From the NCBI RefSeq assembly GCF_019219095.1, contig NZ_JAHUWH010000019.1, positions 1 through 64,000 of the forward strand: a stretch of DNA of 64,000 nucleotides. Reading direction: 5' to 3'. A model generated the notes under the pieces. It saw nothing but the letters and a program-made list of their open reading frames with translations. It ran no database searches and was not told the origin of the DNA. A program made the translations under genes and the position numbers. Numbering within the stretch: position 1 is the first letter of the stretch; every line of letters begins with the position of its first letter. Below are positions 55,222-63,674 of the stretch, piece by piece. Source of the stretch: Acidovorax sp. sic0104. GTDB lineage: Bacteria > Pseudomonadota > Gammaproteobacteria > Burkholderiales > Burkholderiaceae_C.

Positions 55222-57015
55222 ATGCTGACGATGAAGCGCAGAGACTTCACCCTGAGTGCCCTGGCCCCCCTGCTGCTGAGCGCCTGCGGCGGCAGCGACG
55301 ACCCCGCGCCCACCTTTCCGCCCGGCCCCCGGGCCGACGCGGCCGATGCCCTGAAACGCGCCACGCACTACATGGACGACACCGTGTCCTACCAGGGCGG
55401 CTACGTGTGGTCGTACTCTCCGGACCTCCGGCAGACCTTCGGCGAGATGGAGGCGTACCGCACCATGTGCTGGATCCAGCCGCCGGGCACGCCGTCGGTG
55501 GGCCACGTGTACCTGGATGCGTACCACGCCACCGGCGACGAGCGCCACTGGCGCGCGGCCGAGCGCACCGCCACGGCCATCATGGCCGCGCAGCACAGCT
55601 CGGGTGGCTGGAACTACATCCACGACTTCGCGGGCGAGGCGTCGCTGAAAAAGTGGTACGACACCATCGGCAAGAACGGCTGGCGGCTCGAAGAGTTCCA
55701 GCACTACTACGGCAACGCCACGTTCGACGACGCGGGCACGGCCGTGGCCTCGCAGTTCCTGCTGCGCATGTACCTCGAAAAGCGCGAGGCCCGCTACCTG
55801 CCGGCAGTGCAGAAGGCCATCGACTTCGTGGTCAACGCGCAGTTCGGCCCCGAGTATGGCGTGGCCGGGGGCGGCTGGCCGCAGCGCTTTCCGCACTTCC
55901 CCGGTGCGGTCAGCAGCATGCCGCTGCCCAATGCATCGCAGCTGCCCGCAGGGGCCAAGGCGGGTATGGACGACGGCGACTACACGCTGCACGTGACCTT
56001 CAACGACGACGTGATGGGCGAGAACATCAAGTTCCTCACGCTGTGCGTGATGGCGCTCGGCGAGACGCGCCTGCTGCCCCACATCACCCGCGCGATGGAA
56101 TGCATGCGCCTCATGCAGCAGCCCGGAGCGCAGGCCGGCTGGGGCCTGCAGCACCTCTCGCGCGAGAAGGATGGACGCCCTGCGGGCTCGCCCGCCGGCG
56201 CGCGCAGCTACGAGCCCCGGTCGCTCGCCACGCACACCACGCAGACCAACATCCGCCAGATGTTCAACTACTTCCAGCTCACGGGCGACCGCAAGTACCT
56301 GGCACGCCTGCCCGAGGCGATTGCGTGGCTCAAGAGCTGCCCGCTGCCGGCCGATGCCGCCACGGTGAACCCGCTGCTCGCCGGCGGCCGCACCCACCCC
56401 ACCTTCGTCGAGCTGGGCACCAACGACGGCCTGTACGTGCACCGCTACGGCTCGAACATCCACAACGGGGCCTACTACTACGACAAGAACTACACCAACA
56501 CGGTGAGCCACTACTCGGCGGGCCGGGCCATCGACATCGCCGGGCTGGAGGCCACGTACGCCAAGCTCGCAGGCATGACCGACGCCGCCGTGGCAGAGAT
56601 GGCCGCGCGCTCGCCCCTGAAGGTCACGGGCGGCGGCCGCTCGCTGCCCAGGTACTTCTCCATCCGCGAGGTGGACTTTCCGGACCTGTTCACCGGCGCG
56701 GTGATGGCCACGCCCGCCGTGCCCGAGAGCGAAGTCGCCACCCTGCTCGCCGAGCTGGGCACCCGCAACTACTGGACGTCACCCGTGCCCGAGATCGTGA
56801 ACCCCTACCAGAACGACGGCCCCACCGCCCCCTACACGGGCACGGCCTACCGCAGCAAGCACGTGGGCGATGTGTACGACACCTCCCCCTACCCGGCCGA
56901 CAACCCGCCCGAGGTGCCGCCGTATGTGAAGAAGGACAAGCCCCAGTTCATCGTCACGGCCGAATGGATACGGCGCATGGGGCGGCTGATCGCGTTCGTG
57001 GCGCCCGTGGCCTGA
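55222..57015 (+). CDS. Pectate-lyase-like lipoprotein (PL10-type)
   Basis: 597 residues. Lipobox LLSAC with the acylated C22 anchors it to a membrane. The body resembles polysaccharide lyase family 10: HVYLDAYHATGDERHWRAAE, AAQHSSGGWNYIHDFAG, EEFQHYYGNATFDDAGTA, GGGWPQRFPHFPG and the HVTFNDDVMGENI block that carries acidic catalytic-site residues. Expected action is beta-elimination of polygalacturonate. CGAGGAG precedes the ATG. Divergent from dctP; the two may cooperate in uptake of pectin fragments. Assignment is from motif resemblance. Confidence 0.72.
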   Translation: MLTMKRRDFTLSALAPLLLSACGGSDDPAPTFPPGPRADAADALKRATHYMDDTVSYQGGYVWSYSPDLRQTFGEMEAYRTMCWIQPPGTPSVGHVYLDAYHATGDERHWRAAERTATAIMAAQHSSGGWNYIHDFAGEASLKKWYDTIGKNGWRLEEFQHYYGNATFDDAGTAVASQFLLRMYLEKREARYLPAVQKAIDFVVNAQFGPEYGVAGGGWPQRFPHFPGAVSSMPLPNASQLPAGAKAGMDDGDYTLHVTFNDDVMGENIKFLTLCVMALGETRLLPHITRAMECMRLMQQPGAQAGWGLQHLSREKDGRPAGSPAGARSYEPRSLATHTTQTNIRQMFNYFQLTGDRKYLARLPEAIAWLKSCPLPADAATVNPLLAGGRTHPTFVELGTNDGLYVHRYGSNIHNGAYYYDKNYTNTVSHYSAGRAIDIAGLEATYAKLAGMTDAAVAEMAARSPLKVTGGGRSLPRYFSIREVDFPDLFTGAVMATPAVPESEVATLLAELGTRNYWTSPVPEIVNPYQNDGPTAPYTGTAYRSKHVGDVYDTSPYPADNPPEVPPYVKKDKPQFIVTAEWIRRMGRLIAFVAPVA

Positions 57016-57051
57016 TACCGATGGTCTCGATGGGCTGGTAGAACCTCACCT

Positions 57052-57098
57052 GTTCACGCTGAGCCTGTCCTGAGCACGTCGAAGGGCTCAGCCCGAAC
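57052..57098. repeat. Dyad repeat of the GCTGAGCC/GGCTCAGC type
   Basis: GTTCACGCTGAGCC at 57052-57065 pairs with GGCTCAGCCCGAAC at 57085-57098 (two mismatches), enclosing GTCGAAG. This is a widespread intergenic repeat style in Gram-negative genomes. It lies between the convergent lyase and nitroreductase genes and could work as a transcript-end hairpin, although no T run follows. Confidence 0.6.
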
Positions 57099-57167
57099 GG
57101 TTTGCTGAATGAAGCGCCTATTCTGTGAGCTTCCCCCAGCTTCCCGGCACCTCAAACCCGCCCCGCA

Positions 57168-58349
57168 TCACGCCCGCACGAACTGCGACAGCGGCCGGCG
57201 CGGCGTGGCGGGCACCTCATCCTGCGGGTAGCCGATGCGGCAGAACATCTGCACCGTCGCATCCTGCGGCGCGCGCGGCGCCGGCCGTCCCAGCACCAAC
57301 TGGTGCACGCGCTCGTAGTGCGGCGCCATCTCGGCGAACTCCTGCAACGCCTGGCTCATGGGGTGCATGCCCACGCCCAGCGCCGTGGCCTGCAGTTGCA
57401 GACGCACGTAGGCGCGGCCGGACTCCACCTGATCGGCGCGCGTGTTGCCGCCAGTGATCCACACAAAGCCCATCGCCGTGCGGCTGTGGCCCTCGAAGCG
57501 GCCCATCGCACTCTTGTAGGCCGCGCTGCCTTCGGCGGGCGGGGCGGAGCGGTCAAACATGCCCAAAGCGGCCACGGCGCGCACGAACGGCGCGTTGAGC
57601 GAGATGCCGTCGCGGTGGCGCAGGATCTCCGCAGGGCCCACGCGCGTGAGGTGGATGCTCTCCATCATCGTGCGCGGGGTCAGCAGCTCCACCTGGGCCG
57701 ACTCCCAGCACAGCGTGCGCAGCGGCTGCAGGCGCGCCTCCTCCACCGTTCCACCCACCTGCAGCGCCGTGCCGGACCGCTGCCCGGCCAGCAGAGCAGC
57801 CAGCACGTCGGGCGCCACGGAGCGGGCCGTGTCGAAATCGCTCTTGGGTGTGTGGCGCTGCAGCACGTGGGCGAACAGCGGGTCTGACCGGCCCGCGGGC
57901 TTCAAGGTGACACGCGCCACCGGTCGCTCGTCCCAATCCGCCAGCGCTGCGGGCAGCGGGCCCTGCGGCCACAACTGCACCTCGCTGCCGACGCCCTGCT
58001 GAGCGAGGGCCAGCACCAGCAGCTCCAGGAAGGCACCGTGGCCGATCAGGATCTGGCGCCCCAGCGGGTCGGTGTGCGGCAGCACGCGCTCGCGGTCGGT
58101 GCGCAGGGTGATCACGCCCTCTTCGCGCAGGTCCGCCACCCAGGGCTGCAGGTTGTGCGGGTTGGGCGCGGTGATGGCGTAGGCCACGGCGCGGCGGCGC
58201 AGATCGGTCTCGCCCACCGGGCCCTGCCAGGCCTCGACCGCTTCGGCCGGGTAGTGGGGGCCGTAGATGCCACAGGCGGCCAGGGTGCCGGCCGTGGCGG
58301 CGGCGACGGTGCCACCGCCGGCCAGGCGGATGAAATTGCGACGGTTCAT
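57168..58349 (-). CDS. Nitroreductase-family lipoprotein/Tat-exported protein
   Basis: 393 residues. The N-terminus MNRRNFIRLAGGG is Tat-like and is followed by a lipobox LAAC (C26), so it is exported. Acg/nitroreductase-like motifs: APNPHNLQPWVADL, GRQILIGHGAFLELLVLALA, HTPKSDFD and GMHPMSQALQEFAEM. It would bind FMN and reduce an unknown substrate. AAGGAA lies upstream of the ATG at 58349. In the same operon as the epimerase (65 bp gap), with LysR divergent from both. Confidence 0.85.
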   Translation of the reverse strand: MNRRNFIRLAGGGTVAAATAGTLAACGIYGPHYPAEAVEAWQGPVGETDLRRRAVAYAITAPNPHNLQPWVADLREEGVITLRTDRERVLPHTDPLGRQILIGHGAFLELLVLALAQQGVGSEVQLWPQGPLPAALADWDERPVARVTLKPAGRSDPLFAHVLQRHTPKSDFDTARSVAPDVLAALLAGQRSGTALQVGGTVEEARLQPLRTLCWESAQVELLTPRTMMESIHLTRVGPAEILRHRDGISLNAPFVRAVAALGMFDRSAPPAEGSAAYKSAMGRFEGHSRTAMGFVWITGGNTRADQVESGRAYVRLQLQATALGVGMHPMSQALQEFAEMAPHYERVHQLVLGRPAPRAPQDATVQMFCRIGYPQDEVPATPRRPLSQFVRA

Positions 58350-58414
58350 GGCGATTCCTTCTGGCCCTGCGGCCGGTGCGTTGCCAACAACATGGAAAAG
58401 AACGGGGGCACGCG

Positions 58415-59476
58415 TCAGGCCAGCGCGGCGCGCGGCAATGGCTGCCCGCCCAGGCCCAGGTCGGCCAGCGCCTGGCGCGCCGCCTGGTCGAACGGCGTGT
58501 GCGGCTCGTCGCCGATCAGCGCCCGCAGGCGGGTGTTGTCCAGCCGGTGCGACTGGTCGCGCAGATAGCGCATGGCCGCCAGCGCCGCCAGCATGGGCAT
58601 GAACAGGCCGGCCACGCGCATCAGCGTCCAGTTCAGGCGCACGACGCGCAGCGCGCCGGAATCGGGGGGCCAGCCGCGCTCTGCGGCGACCGCGGAGAGG
58701 CTGCGCAGCCAGGCCTGTGCGCTCACCGTATGGCCCTGGAAATGCAGACAGTCGAACGCTGCCAGGCGGTGGCGCTGCTGCGCCACGCGCACGAAGGCGG
58801 CCGCCAGGTCGGGCAGGTAGGCCCAGGGCGTGGCAACGTCGAGCGCGCCGGGCCAGGTGATGCGGCCCCGGTGCAGGTCCTTGGCGATGACCTGGTCGAG
58901 CCAGCCACTCGCGCCGCTGCCGAAGAAGTCGCCCGCTCGCACCACCACGGCCCGCATGCGCCCGTCCCGCGTGGCGGCGGCCAGGCGCTGCTCCAGCCCC
59001 ATGCGCACGCGGCCCTTGACGCCGGTGGCCGCCTGGGGCGTGTCTTCGCGCAGCACGGGCGGCATGCCCTCTCCAAAGTTGTAGACGTTGCCAGGCAGCA
59101 TGATCGTGGCGCCCAGCTCCCGCGTGGCGGCGATGGCCGCGTCCAGCAGCGCTGGCGCCTCGGTGCGCCATGCCTGGTCGGTGTAGGCCGGGCTGAGCGC
59201 ATGCACCACCACCTGCGCGCCCTGCGCCTGGCGCACCAGCGCCGCCGTATCGTGCACCGCCACAGGCAGCCACCACACACCGCCGATGGCGGGCAGCGCC
59301 GGGCCGCCCGCACCGGGCCGCACCTGCGCCAGCACCTGCCAGCCGGCCTGGGCAAAGGCCCGCGCCGCAGCCAGCCCGAACCGGCCGCGCGCCCCGAGGA
59401 TCAGCACGGTAGGCGCTCCATCGGAGGCAGCGGCTGGCGTGGCGGGGGCGGGCAAATCTGTGATGGTGCGGTTCAT
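58415..59476 (-). CDS. NAD(P)-dependent epimerase/dehydratase-like protein
   Basis: 353 residues, extended-SDR fold. Nucleotide-binding VLILGARGRFGLAAARAFAQ near residue 25, VVHALSPAYTDQAW, ATIMLPGNVYNFGEG with the Tyr of the YxxxK position displaced, and GDFFGSGASGWLD. The family includes reductases acting on sugar nucleotides or quinones; substrate unknown. The ATG at 59476 has GGAG upstream. Promoter-proximal gene of the epimerase-nitroreductase pair. Confidence 0.82.
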   Translation of the reverse strand: MNRTITDLPAPATPAAASDGAPTVLILGARGRFGLAAARAFAQAGWQVLAQVRPGAGGPALPAIGGVWWLPVAVHDTAALVRQAQGAQVVVHALSPAYTDQAWRTEAPALLDAAIAATRELGATIMLPGNVYNFGEGMPPVLREDTPQAATGVKGRVRMGLEQRLAAATRDGRMRAVVVRAGDFFGSGASGWLDQVIAKDLHRGRITWPGALDVATPWAYLPDLAAAFVRVAQQRHRLAAFDCLHFQGHTVSAQAWLRSLSAVAAERGWPPDSGALRVVRLNWTLMRVAGLFMPMLAALAAMRYLRDQSHRLDNTRLRALIGDEPHTPFDQAARQALADLGLGGQPLPRAALA

Positions 59477-59606
59477 CGCGGTCTCCAAAAAGAAGGAATG
59501 AGCGGATTGTGGAAACGCGCGGCCAACCACACAATTGCTTAACTTTCCATACCAGCAATTCATTTTTGAATAGCACAACAACGCACGACCGGAGCACGCT
59601 ACCGCC

Positions 59607-60491
59607 ATGAATCAGACCTTCGACTGGAGCCTGGTGCAGTCCTTCCTGGCCGCGCTGGACCAGGGCAGCCTGCTGGGCGCCGCCCGCGTGCTCCATGCCA
59701 GCCAGCCCACCATCGGCCGCCACATCGCCGAGCTGGAGTCGCAACTGGGCGTGGTGCTGTTCGAGCGCACCGGGCGCGGCCTGCAGCCCACGGCCATGGC
59801 ACTGCAGCTGGCCGATTCAGCCCGCGCCATGGAGGCGGGCGCCCACCAGCTGGCGCGCAGCGTGTCGGGCGCCGACGGCGGCGTGAGCGGCACTGTGCGC
59901 ATCACCGCCAGCCAGCCCGTGGCCTGCGTGCTGCTCCCGCCGGTGCTCGCGCGCATGCGCCAGGCGCTGCCCGAGGTGCAGGTGGAGCTGGTCTCCAGCA
60001 ACGAGGTGACCAACCTGCTGCGCCGCGAGGCCGACATCGCGCTGCGCATGGTGCGCCCGGACCAGGCCAGCCTGGTCGCCAAGCGCATCGGCGCGGTGAA
60101 ACTGGGGGCCTACGCCCACCGCGACTACCTGCGGCGCAAGGGCACGCCCCGCCAGCCGTCGGACCTGCTGCAGCACGAGCTGATCGGCAACGACCGGCAC
60201 GAGGACATCCAGCAAGGCTTTGCCGCCATGGGCTACCCGGTGGACCGCCAGCGCTTTGCCTTTCGCACCGACGACCTGATCGCCTGCTGGGAGGCCGTGC
60301 GCGCAGGCCTGGGCGTGGGCTTCGTCGGCGCCTACATGGCCCGCACGGACCCGAACGTGGTGCCCGTGCTGCCCACGCTGGCGCTGCCGGAACTGCCCGT
60401 CTGGCTCACCGTGCACCGCGAGATCCGCACCAGTCGCAAGATCCGCGCGGTGTATGACTTCCTGGCGCAGGAGGTTCCGCAGGCGCTGTGA
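59607..60491 (+). CDS. LysR-family transcriptional regulator
   Basis: 294 residues. N-terminal winged helix (WSLVQSFLAALDQGSLLGAA, RVLHASQPTIGRHIAELESQ, LGVVLFERTGRGL) and a periplasmic-binding-protein-like effector domain (VELVSSNEVTNLLRREADIA, LRMVRPDQASLVAKRIG). Divergent from the epimerase-nitroreductase pair across 130 bp that is locally AT-rich, the usual arrangement for LysR control. Effector unknown. Confidence 0.92.
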   Translation: MNQTFDWSLVQSFLAALDQGSLLGAARVLHASQPTIGRHIAELESQLGVVLFERTGRGLQPTAMALQLADSARAMEAGAHQLARSVSGADGGVSGTVRITASQPVACVLLPPVLARMRQALPEVQVELVSSNEVTNLLRREADIALRMVRPDQASLVAKRIGAVKLGAYAHRDYLRRKGTPRQPSDLLQHELIGNDRHEDIQQGFAAMGYPVDRQRFAFRTDDLIACWEAVRAGLGVGFVGAYMARTDPNVVPVLPTLALPELPVWLTVHREIRTSRKIRAVYDFLAQEVPQAL

Positions 60492-60599
60492 CGCCCGGCC
60501 CAGCGGCCTGCCCTGGGCGGTGCAGGGCCTGGTGTCGGACTGCTAGCATGCGGGCCGGATGTTCCCCCCCACCCCTCTTGCCATTGCCCAAGGATCTGC

Positions 60600-62321
60600 A
60601 TGAGCCGCATGCCCCACTCCCGCTCCGTTCTGCGCACCGTCGCTCCGCTGTCGCTGGGTGGCTTAGCACTGTGGTGCGCCACCATGGCCGGCGCGCAGGC
60701 CCAGGAAGCCCGGCCCGCCGCTGAGGCGGGCGCCGCGTCGCGTATCGCCCGCGTCACCGTGTACCCCGGCAGCGCCACTGTGGAGCGTGTGGCCCGTGTG
60801 CCGGCCGGCGCGCGCAGCCTGACCCTTGGCTGCCTGCCCGCATCCATCGACGCGCAAAGCCTGCAGATCAGCGCGGACCCGGCCGTGCGCGTGGGCGAAT
60901 TCAACGTGCTCACCGAAGACCGCGATGTGGCCGCAGCCTGCGCCAGCCCGCTGGATGGCCGCATCCGCGAACTGGAAGACCAGATCGCGGGCGTGAAGGC
61001 CGAGTCGTCGGCGCTGCAACTGGTGGACGGATACCTGCGCGGCGTGGCCGGCGTGGGCGGCATCGTAGCGGGAGATGACGCCGCCACGCCGCCCACTACC
61101 GCCGCCGCCGGCCGCACCGCCAGCCCCACGCCCGCCCAGATCACGGCCACGGCCGAGGTGCTGCGCAAGTCCGGGCAGGACGCGTTCACCCGCGCGCACC
61201 AGCTCAAGCGCAAGCAGGAGGCGCTGGAACTCGCGCTGAAACCCCTGGTGGCCGAGCGCGACCGTGTGGCCGGCCAACGCGCGCGCGTGGTCACGGTGAG
61301 CATCAACCTGGCGGCCGAGCGTGACGCCGAATTGCGCCTGTCCTACCAGGTGCGCGGGCCCGGCTGGCAGCCCACCTACCGCGCAACGCTGGACAGCGCC
61401 AACTCCACCGTGCTGCTGGAGCGCCAGGCACTGGTGGCGCAAAACAGCGGCGAGGACTGGAGCGGCGTGCAGCTGACGCTGTCCACCGGCCAGCCCGGCC
61501 GCGCCACGCAGGGCCGACTGCCACGCGCGTGGACGCTGGACGTGGCGCCGCCGCCGCAGCCCGTCGCGGCTGCGCCTGCCATGGCCATGGCAGCGCCCGC
61601 GCCACCAGCCTCCCCCGCCCCGCTCGCACGCTCGCGCATGGCCGAAGAAGCCATGCCCAGCTTCGATGTGAGCTCCATCGACAAGGGCTTCGCCACCGAG
61701 TTCGCCGTGCCGCAGCGCATCACCGTGCCGTCCAACGGCCAGCGCGTGACGCTGGCGCTGGGCAGCCAGACGGCCACCGCCACGCTGATCACGCGCACTG
61801 CGCCAGCGGTGGAAGAAGCGGCCTATCTCATCGCGCAGATGGCGCAGCCCGCGGGCGTGTGGCCGGCAGGCGCGGTGGGGCTGTACCGTGACGGCGCTTT
61901 CGTGGGCACGGGGCGCATCGACTTCGCCAGCGCCAGTGCCGGTACGCCAGCGGGCAGCACCAACCTGTCGTTCGGCCGCGATGAGCTGGTCACGGTGCGC
62001 GCCGAGGCGGTGCAGGACCTGACCGGCAGCACGGGCTTCACCGGCTCGCGCACGGAGCGCAAGACACGGCGCGCCTACAGCGTGGACAACCGCCACAAGA
62101 CCGCCATCACGCTGCAGGTGCTGCACGCGGCGCCGGTGTCGCGCAACGAGAAGATCGAGGTGGAGTCGCGTTACCAGCCCCAACCCGCCGACCTGGCGTG
62201 GGACCGCTCGCCCGGTACCGTGGCCTGGCAGCAGAGCCTGGCGGCCGGCGCCACGGCGCAGTTCAGTGCGGAGCACACCATCCGCTACCCCAAGGATATC
62301 CAGTTGCAGGAACGGCAGTAA
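60600..62321 (+). CDS. DUF4139/DUF4140 exported protein (mucoidy-inhibitor-like)
   Basis: 573 residues with a signal peptide ending near AQAQEA. DUF4140-like N-terminus (RIARVTVYPGSATVERVARV, PAGARSLTLGCLPASID), a coiled coil (IRELEDQIAGVKAESSALQL), then DUF4139 (LRLSYQVRGPGWQPTYRATL, NSGEDWSGVQLTLSTGQP). A Pro/Ala-rich linker at about residues 320-345 divides the DUF4139 part. Predicted periplasmic or outer-membrane location; role unknown. It ends 70 bp before a good terminator. Confidence 0.85.
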   Translation: MSRMPHSRSVLRTVAPLSLGGLALWCATMAGAQAQEARPAAEAGAASRIARVTVYPGSATVERVARVPAGARSLTLGCLPASIDAQSLQISADPAVRVGEFNVLTEDRDVAAACASPLDGRIRELEDQIAGVKAESSALQLVDGYLRGVAGVGGIVAGDDAATPPTTAAAGRTASPTPAQITATAEVLRKSGQDAFTRAHQLKRKQEALELALKPLVAERDRVAGQRARVVTVSINLAAERDAELRLSYQVRGPGWQPTYRATLDSANSTVLLERQALVAQNSGEDWSGVQLTLSTGQPGRATQGRLPRAWTLDVAPPPQPVAAAPAMAMAAPAPPASPAPLARSRMAEEAMPSFDVSSIDKGFATEFAVPQRITVPSNGQRVTLALGSQTATATLITRTAPAVEEAAYLIAQMAQPAGVWPAGAVGLYRDGAFVGTGRIDFASASAGTPAGSTNLSFGRDELVTVRAEAVQDLTGSTGFTGSRTERKTRRAYSVDNRHKTAITLQVLHAAPVSRNEKIEVESRYQPQPADLAWDRSPGTVAWQQSLAAGATAQFSAEHTIRYPKDIQLQERQ

Positions 62322-62392
62322 CGCGGCAGATACAGCAGGCGCACCATCGAACCACCCGCCGGGCCCACCTGCCCCGCTGGGCGACAATCCAA

Positions 62393-62423
62393 GGGCAGGC
62401 GCCATGACGGGCCTGCCCTTTTT
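62393..62423 (+). terminator. Rho-independent terminator
   Basis: Stem GGGCAGGC (62393-62400) pairs with GCCTGCCC (62411-62418), 10-base loop, followed by TTTTTC. It separates the DUF4139 gene from pgpA, whose ATG is at 62439, so pgpA needs a promoter close to or overlapping this structure. Confidence 0.75.
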
Positions 62424-62438
62424 CTTTCTGACCCCGAC

Positions 62439-62957
62439 ATGCCCTCCGCCCCCGACGCCCTGCGCCCCACCGTGCGCTTCCTGCTCGCCCACCCGGCCCA
62501 CTTCATCGCGCTCGGCTTTGGCGCGGGCCTCTCGCGCAAGGCGCCGGGCACCGTGGGCACGCTGTGGGCCTGGCTGGCCTTCCTGGTACTGCAGCAGTGG
62601 ATGACGCCGTGGCGCATGGGCCTGCTCATCGCCGGGGGCACGCTGGTGGGCTGGTGGGCCTGCACCACCGCCGCGCGCCAACTGCGCGTGGCCGACCCGG
62701 GCAGCATCGTGTGGGACGAGATCGTCGCCTTCTGGCTCGTGCTGTGGCTGGCCATGCCCATGGGTTTCTGGGGCCAGCTCACGGCGTTCGCGCTGTTCCG
62801 CTTCTTCGACGCGGCCAAGCCCGGGCCCGTAGGCTGGGCCGACGGCCTGTTCAAGGGCTTCGGCTGGCGCGGCGGCTGGGGCATCCTGTGGGACGACTTC
62901 GTGGCGGCTTTCTGCACACTGCTGGTCATCGCGCTGTGGCGTTTCCTCTTCTGGTGA
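62439..62957 (+). CDS. pgpA: Phosphatidylglycerophosphatase A
   Basis: 172-residue integral membrane enzyme that dephosphorylates phosphatidylglycerol phosphate. Family blocks: GFGAGLSRKAPGTVGTLWAW, DPGSIVWDEIVAFW (acidic active-site segment), FRFFDAAKPGPVGWADG and GWGILWDDFVAAF. Full length. In many proteobacteria it directly follows thiL; here 10 kb intervene. Confidence 0.94.
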   Translation: MPSAPDALRPTVRFLLAHPAHFIALGFGAGLSRKAPGTVGTLWAWLAFLVLQQWMTPWRMGLLIAGGTLVGWWACTTAARQLRVADPGSIVWDEIVAFWLVLWLAMPMGFWGQLTAFALFRFFDAAKPGPVGWADGLFKGFGWRGGWGILWDDFVAAFCTLLVIALWRFLFW

Positions 62958-63064
62958 ACGGCGGCGCGGTGCCGGCAGGCACCGTGGCCTGATCCTGCAC
63001 CTGTACCGCGCCAGAAGTTTGTGGCAGCCTTGGGGGCTTGCCGACAGGCGCTGCGGAGACTCCG

Positions 63065-63592
63065 ATGACCATGACGTCACTATCAAAAAGTGAGCTGATA
63101 GCGCTTGACAGTGCTGCGCTGGAAGCCAATCTGACGCAGATCTCGCTGCACCTGCTGCAGCACCGCCACATGCTGGCCACCGCCGAGAGCTGCACCGGCG
63201 GCATGGTTGCCGCAGCCTGTACCGACCTCTCAGGCTCGAGCCAGTGGTTCGAGCGCGGCTTCGTCACCTACTCCAACGCGGCCAAGTCCGACATGCTGGG
63301 CGTGCCCGCCGCGCTCATCGAGCAGCACGGCGCCGTGAGCGAAGCGGTGGCACGCGCCATGGCCGACGGCGCGCTCACCCACTCGCAGGCCCAGGTCAGC
63401 CTGGCCGTGACCGGCGTGGCCGGCCCGACGGGCGGCAGTGACGACAAGCCGGTGGGCACCGTATGGTTCGCGTGGTGCGTGGGCGGCGAGACCCACAGCG
63501 AGGTGCAGCATTTTCCGGGCGACCGGGGCACCGTGCGCGCGGCCACGCTGCGCTACGCGCTGCAGCGGCTGCTGGCACACCTGCTGGCCTGA
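63065..63592 (+). CDS. pncC: Nicotinamide-nucleotide amidohydrolase (CinA C-terminal type)
   Basis: 175 residues of the PncC/CinA C-terminal family, which deamidates NMN. Motifs: HMLATAESCTGGMVAAACTD, ERGFVTYSNAAKSDMLGV, VSEAVARAMADGA and AVTGVAGPTGGSDDKPVGTV. The N-terminal codons (LSKSELIALD, 63079-63107) lie in an interspersed-repeat copy, so the leader is repeat-derived. ATG 63065 is used; ATG 63071, 6 bp on, is an alternative. Confidence 0.92.
   Translation: MTMTSLSKSELIALDSAALEANLTQISLHLLQHRHMLATAESCTGGMVAAACTDLSGSSQWFERGFVTYSNAAKSDMLGVPAALIEQHGAVSEAVARAMADGALTHSQAQVSLAVTGVAGPTGGSDDKPVGTVWFAWCVGGETHSEVQHFPGDRGTVRAATLRYALQRLLAHLLA
63079..63107. repeat. Comamonadaceae-type interspersed repeat inside the pncC start
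   Basis: ACTATCAAAAAGTGAGCTGA followed by TAGCGCTTG matches the same repeat family as the copy in thiL (TATCAAA/TGATAGC/GCGCTT blocks). It supplies codons 6-14 of pncC. Confidence 0.65.
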
Positions 63593-63674
63593 CAACTCCC
63601 GGGGCACCAGGCGCTGGCGCGCATGCGGCAAGGTGCTGAAAGATTCGGCAGGCTGCTGCCCTGCACGGCGGCTC

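Noticed and set aside
60663-63086. An 807-codon open frame antisense to the DUF4139 gene and pgpA
   Set aside because: It spans two unrelated genes and a terminator and has no family resemblance.
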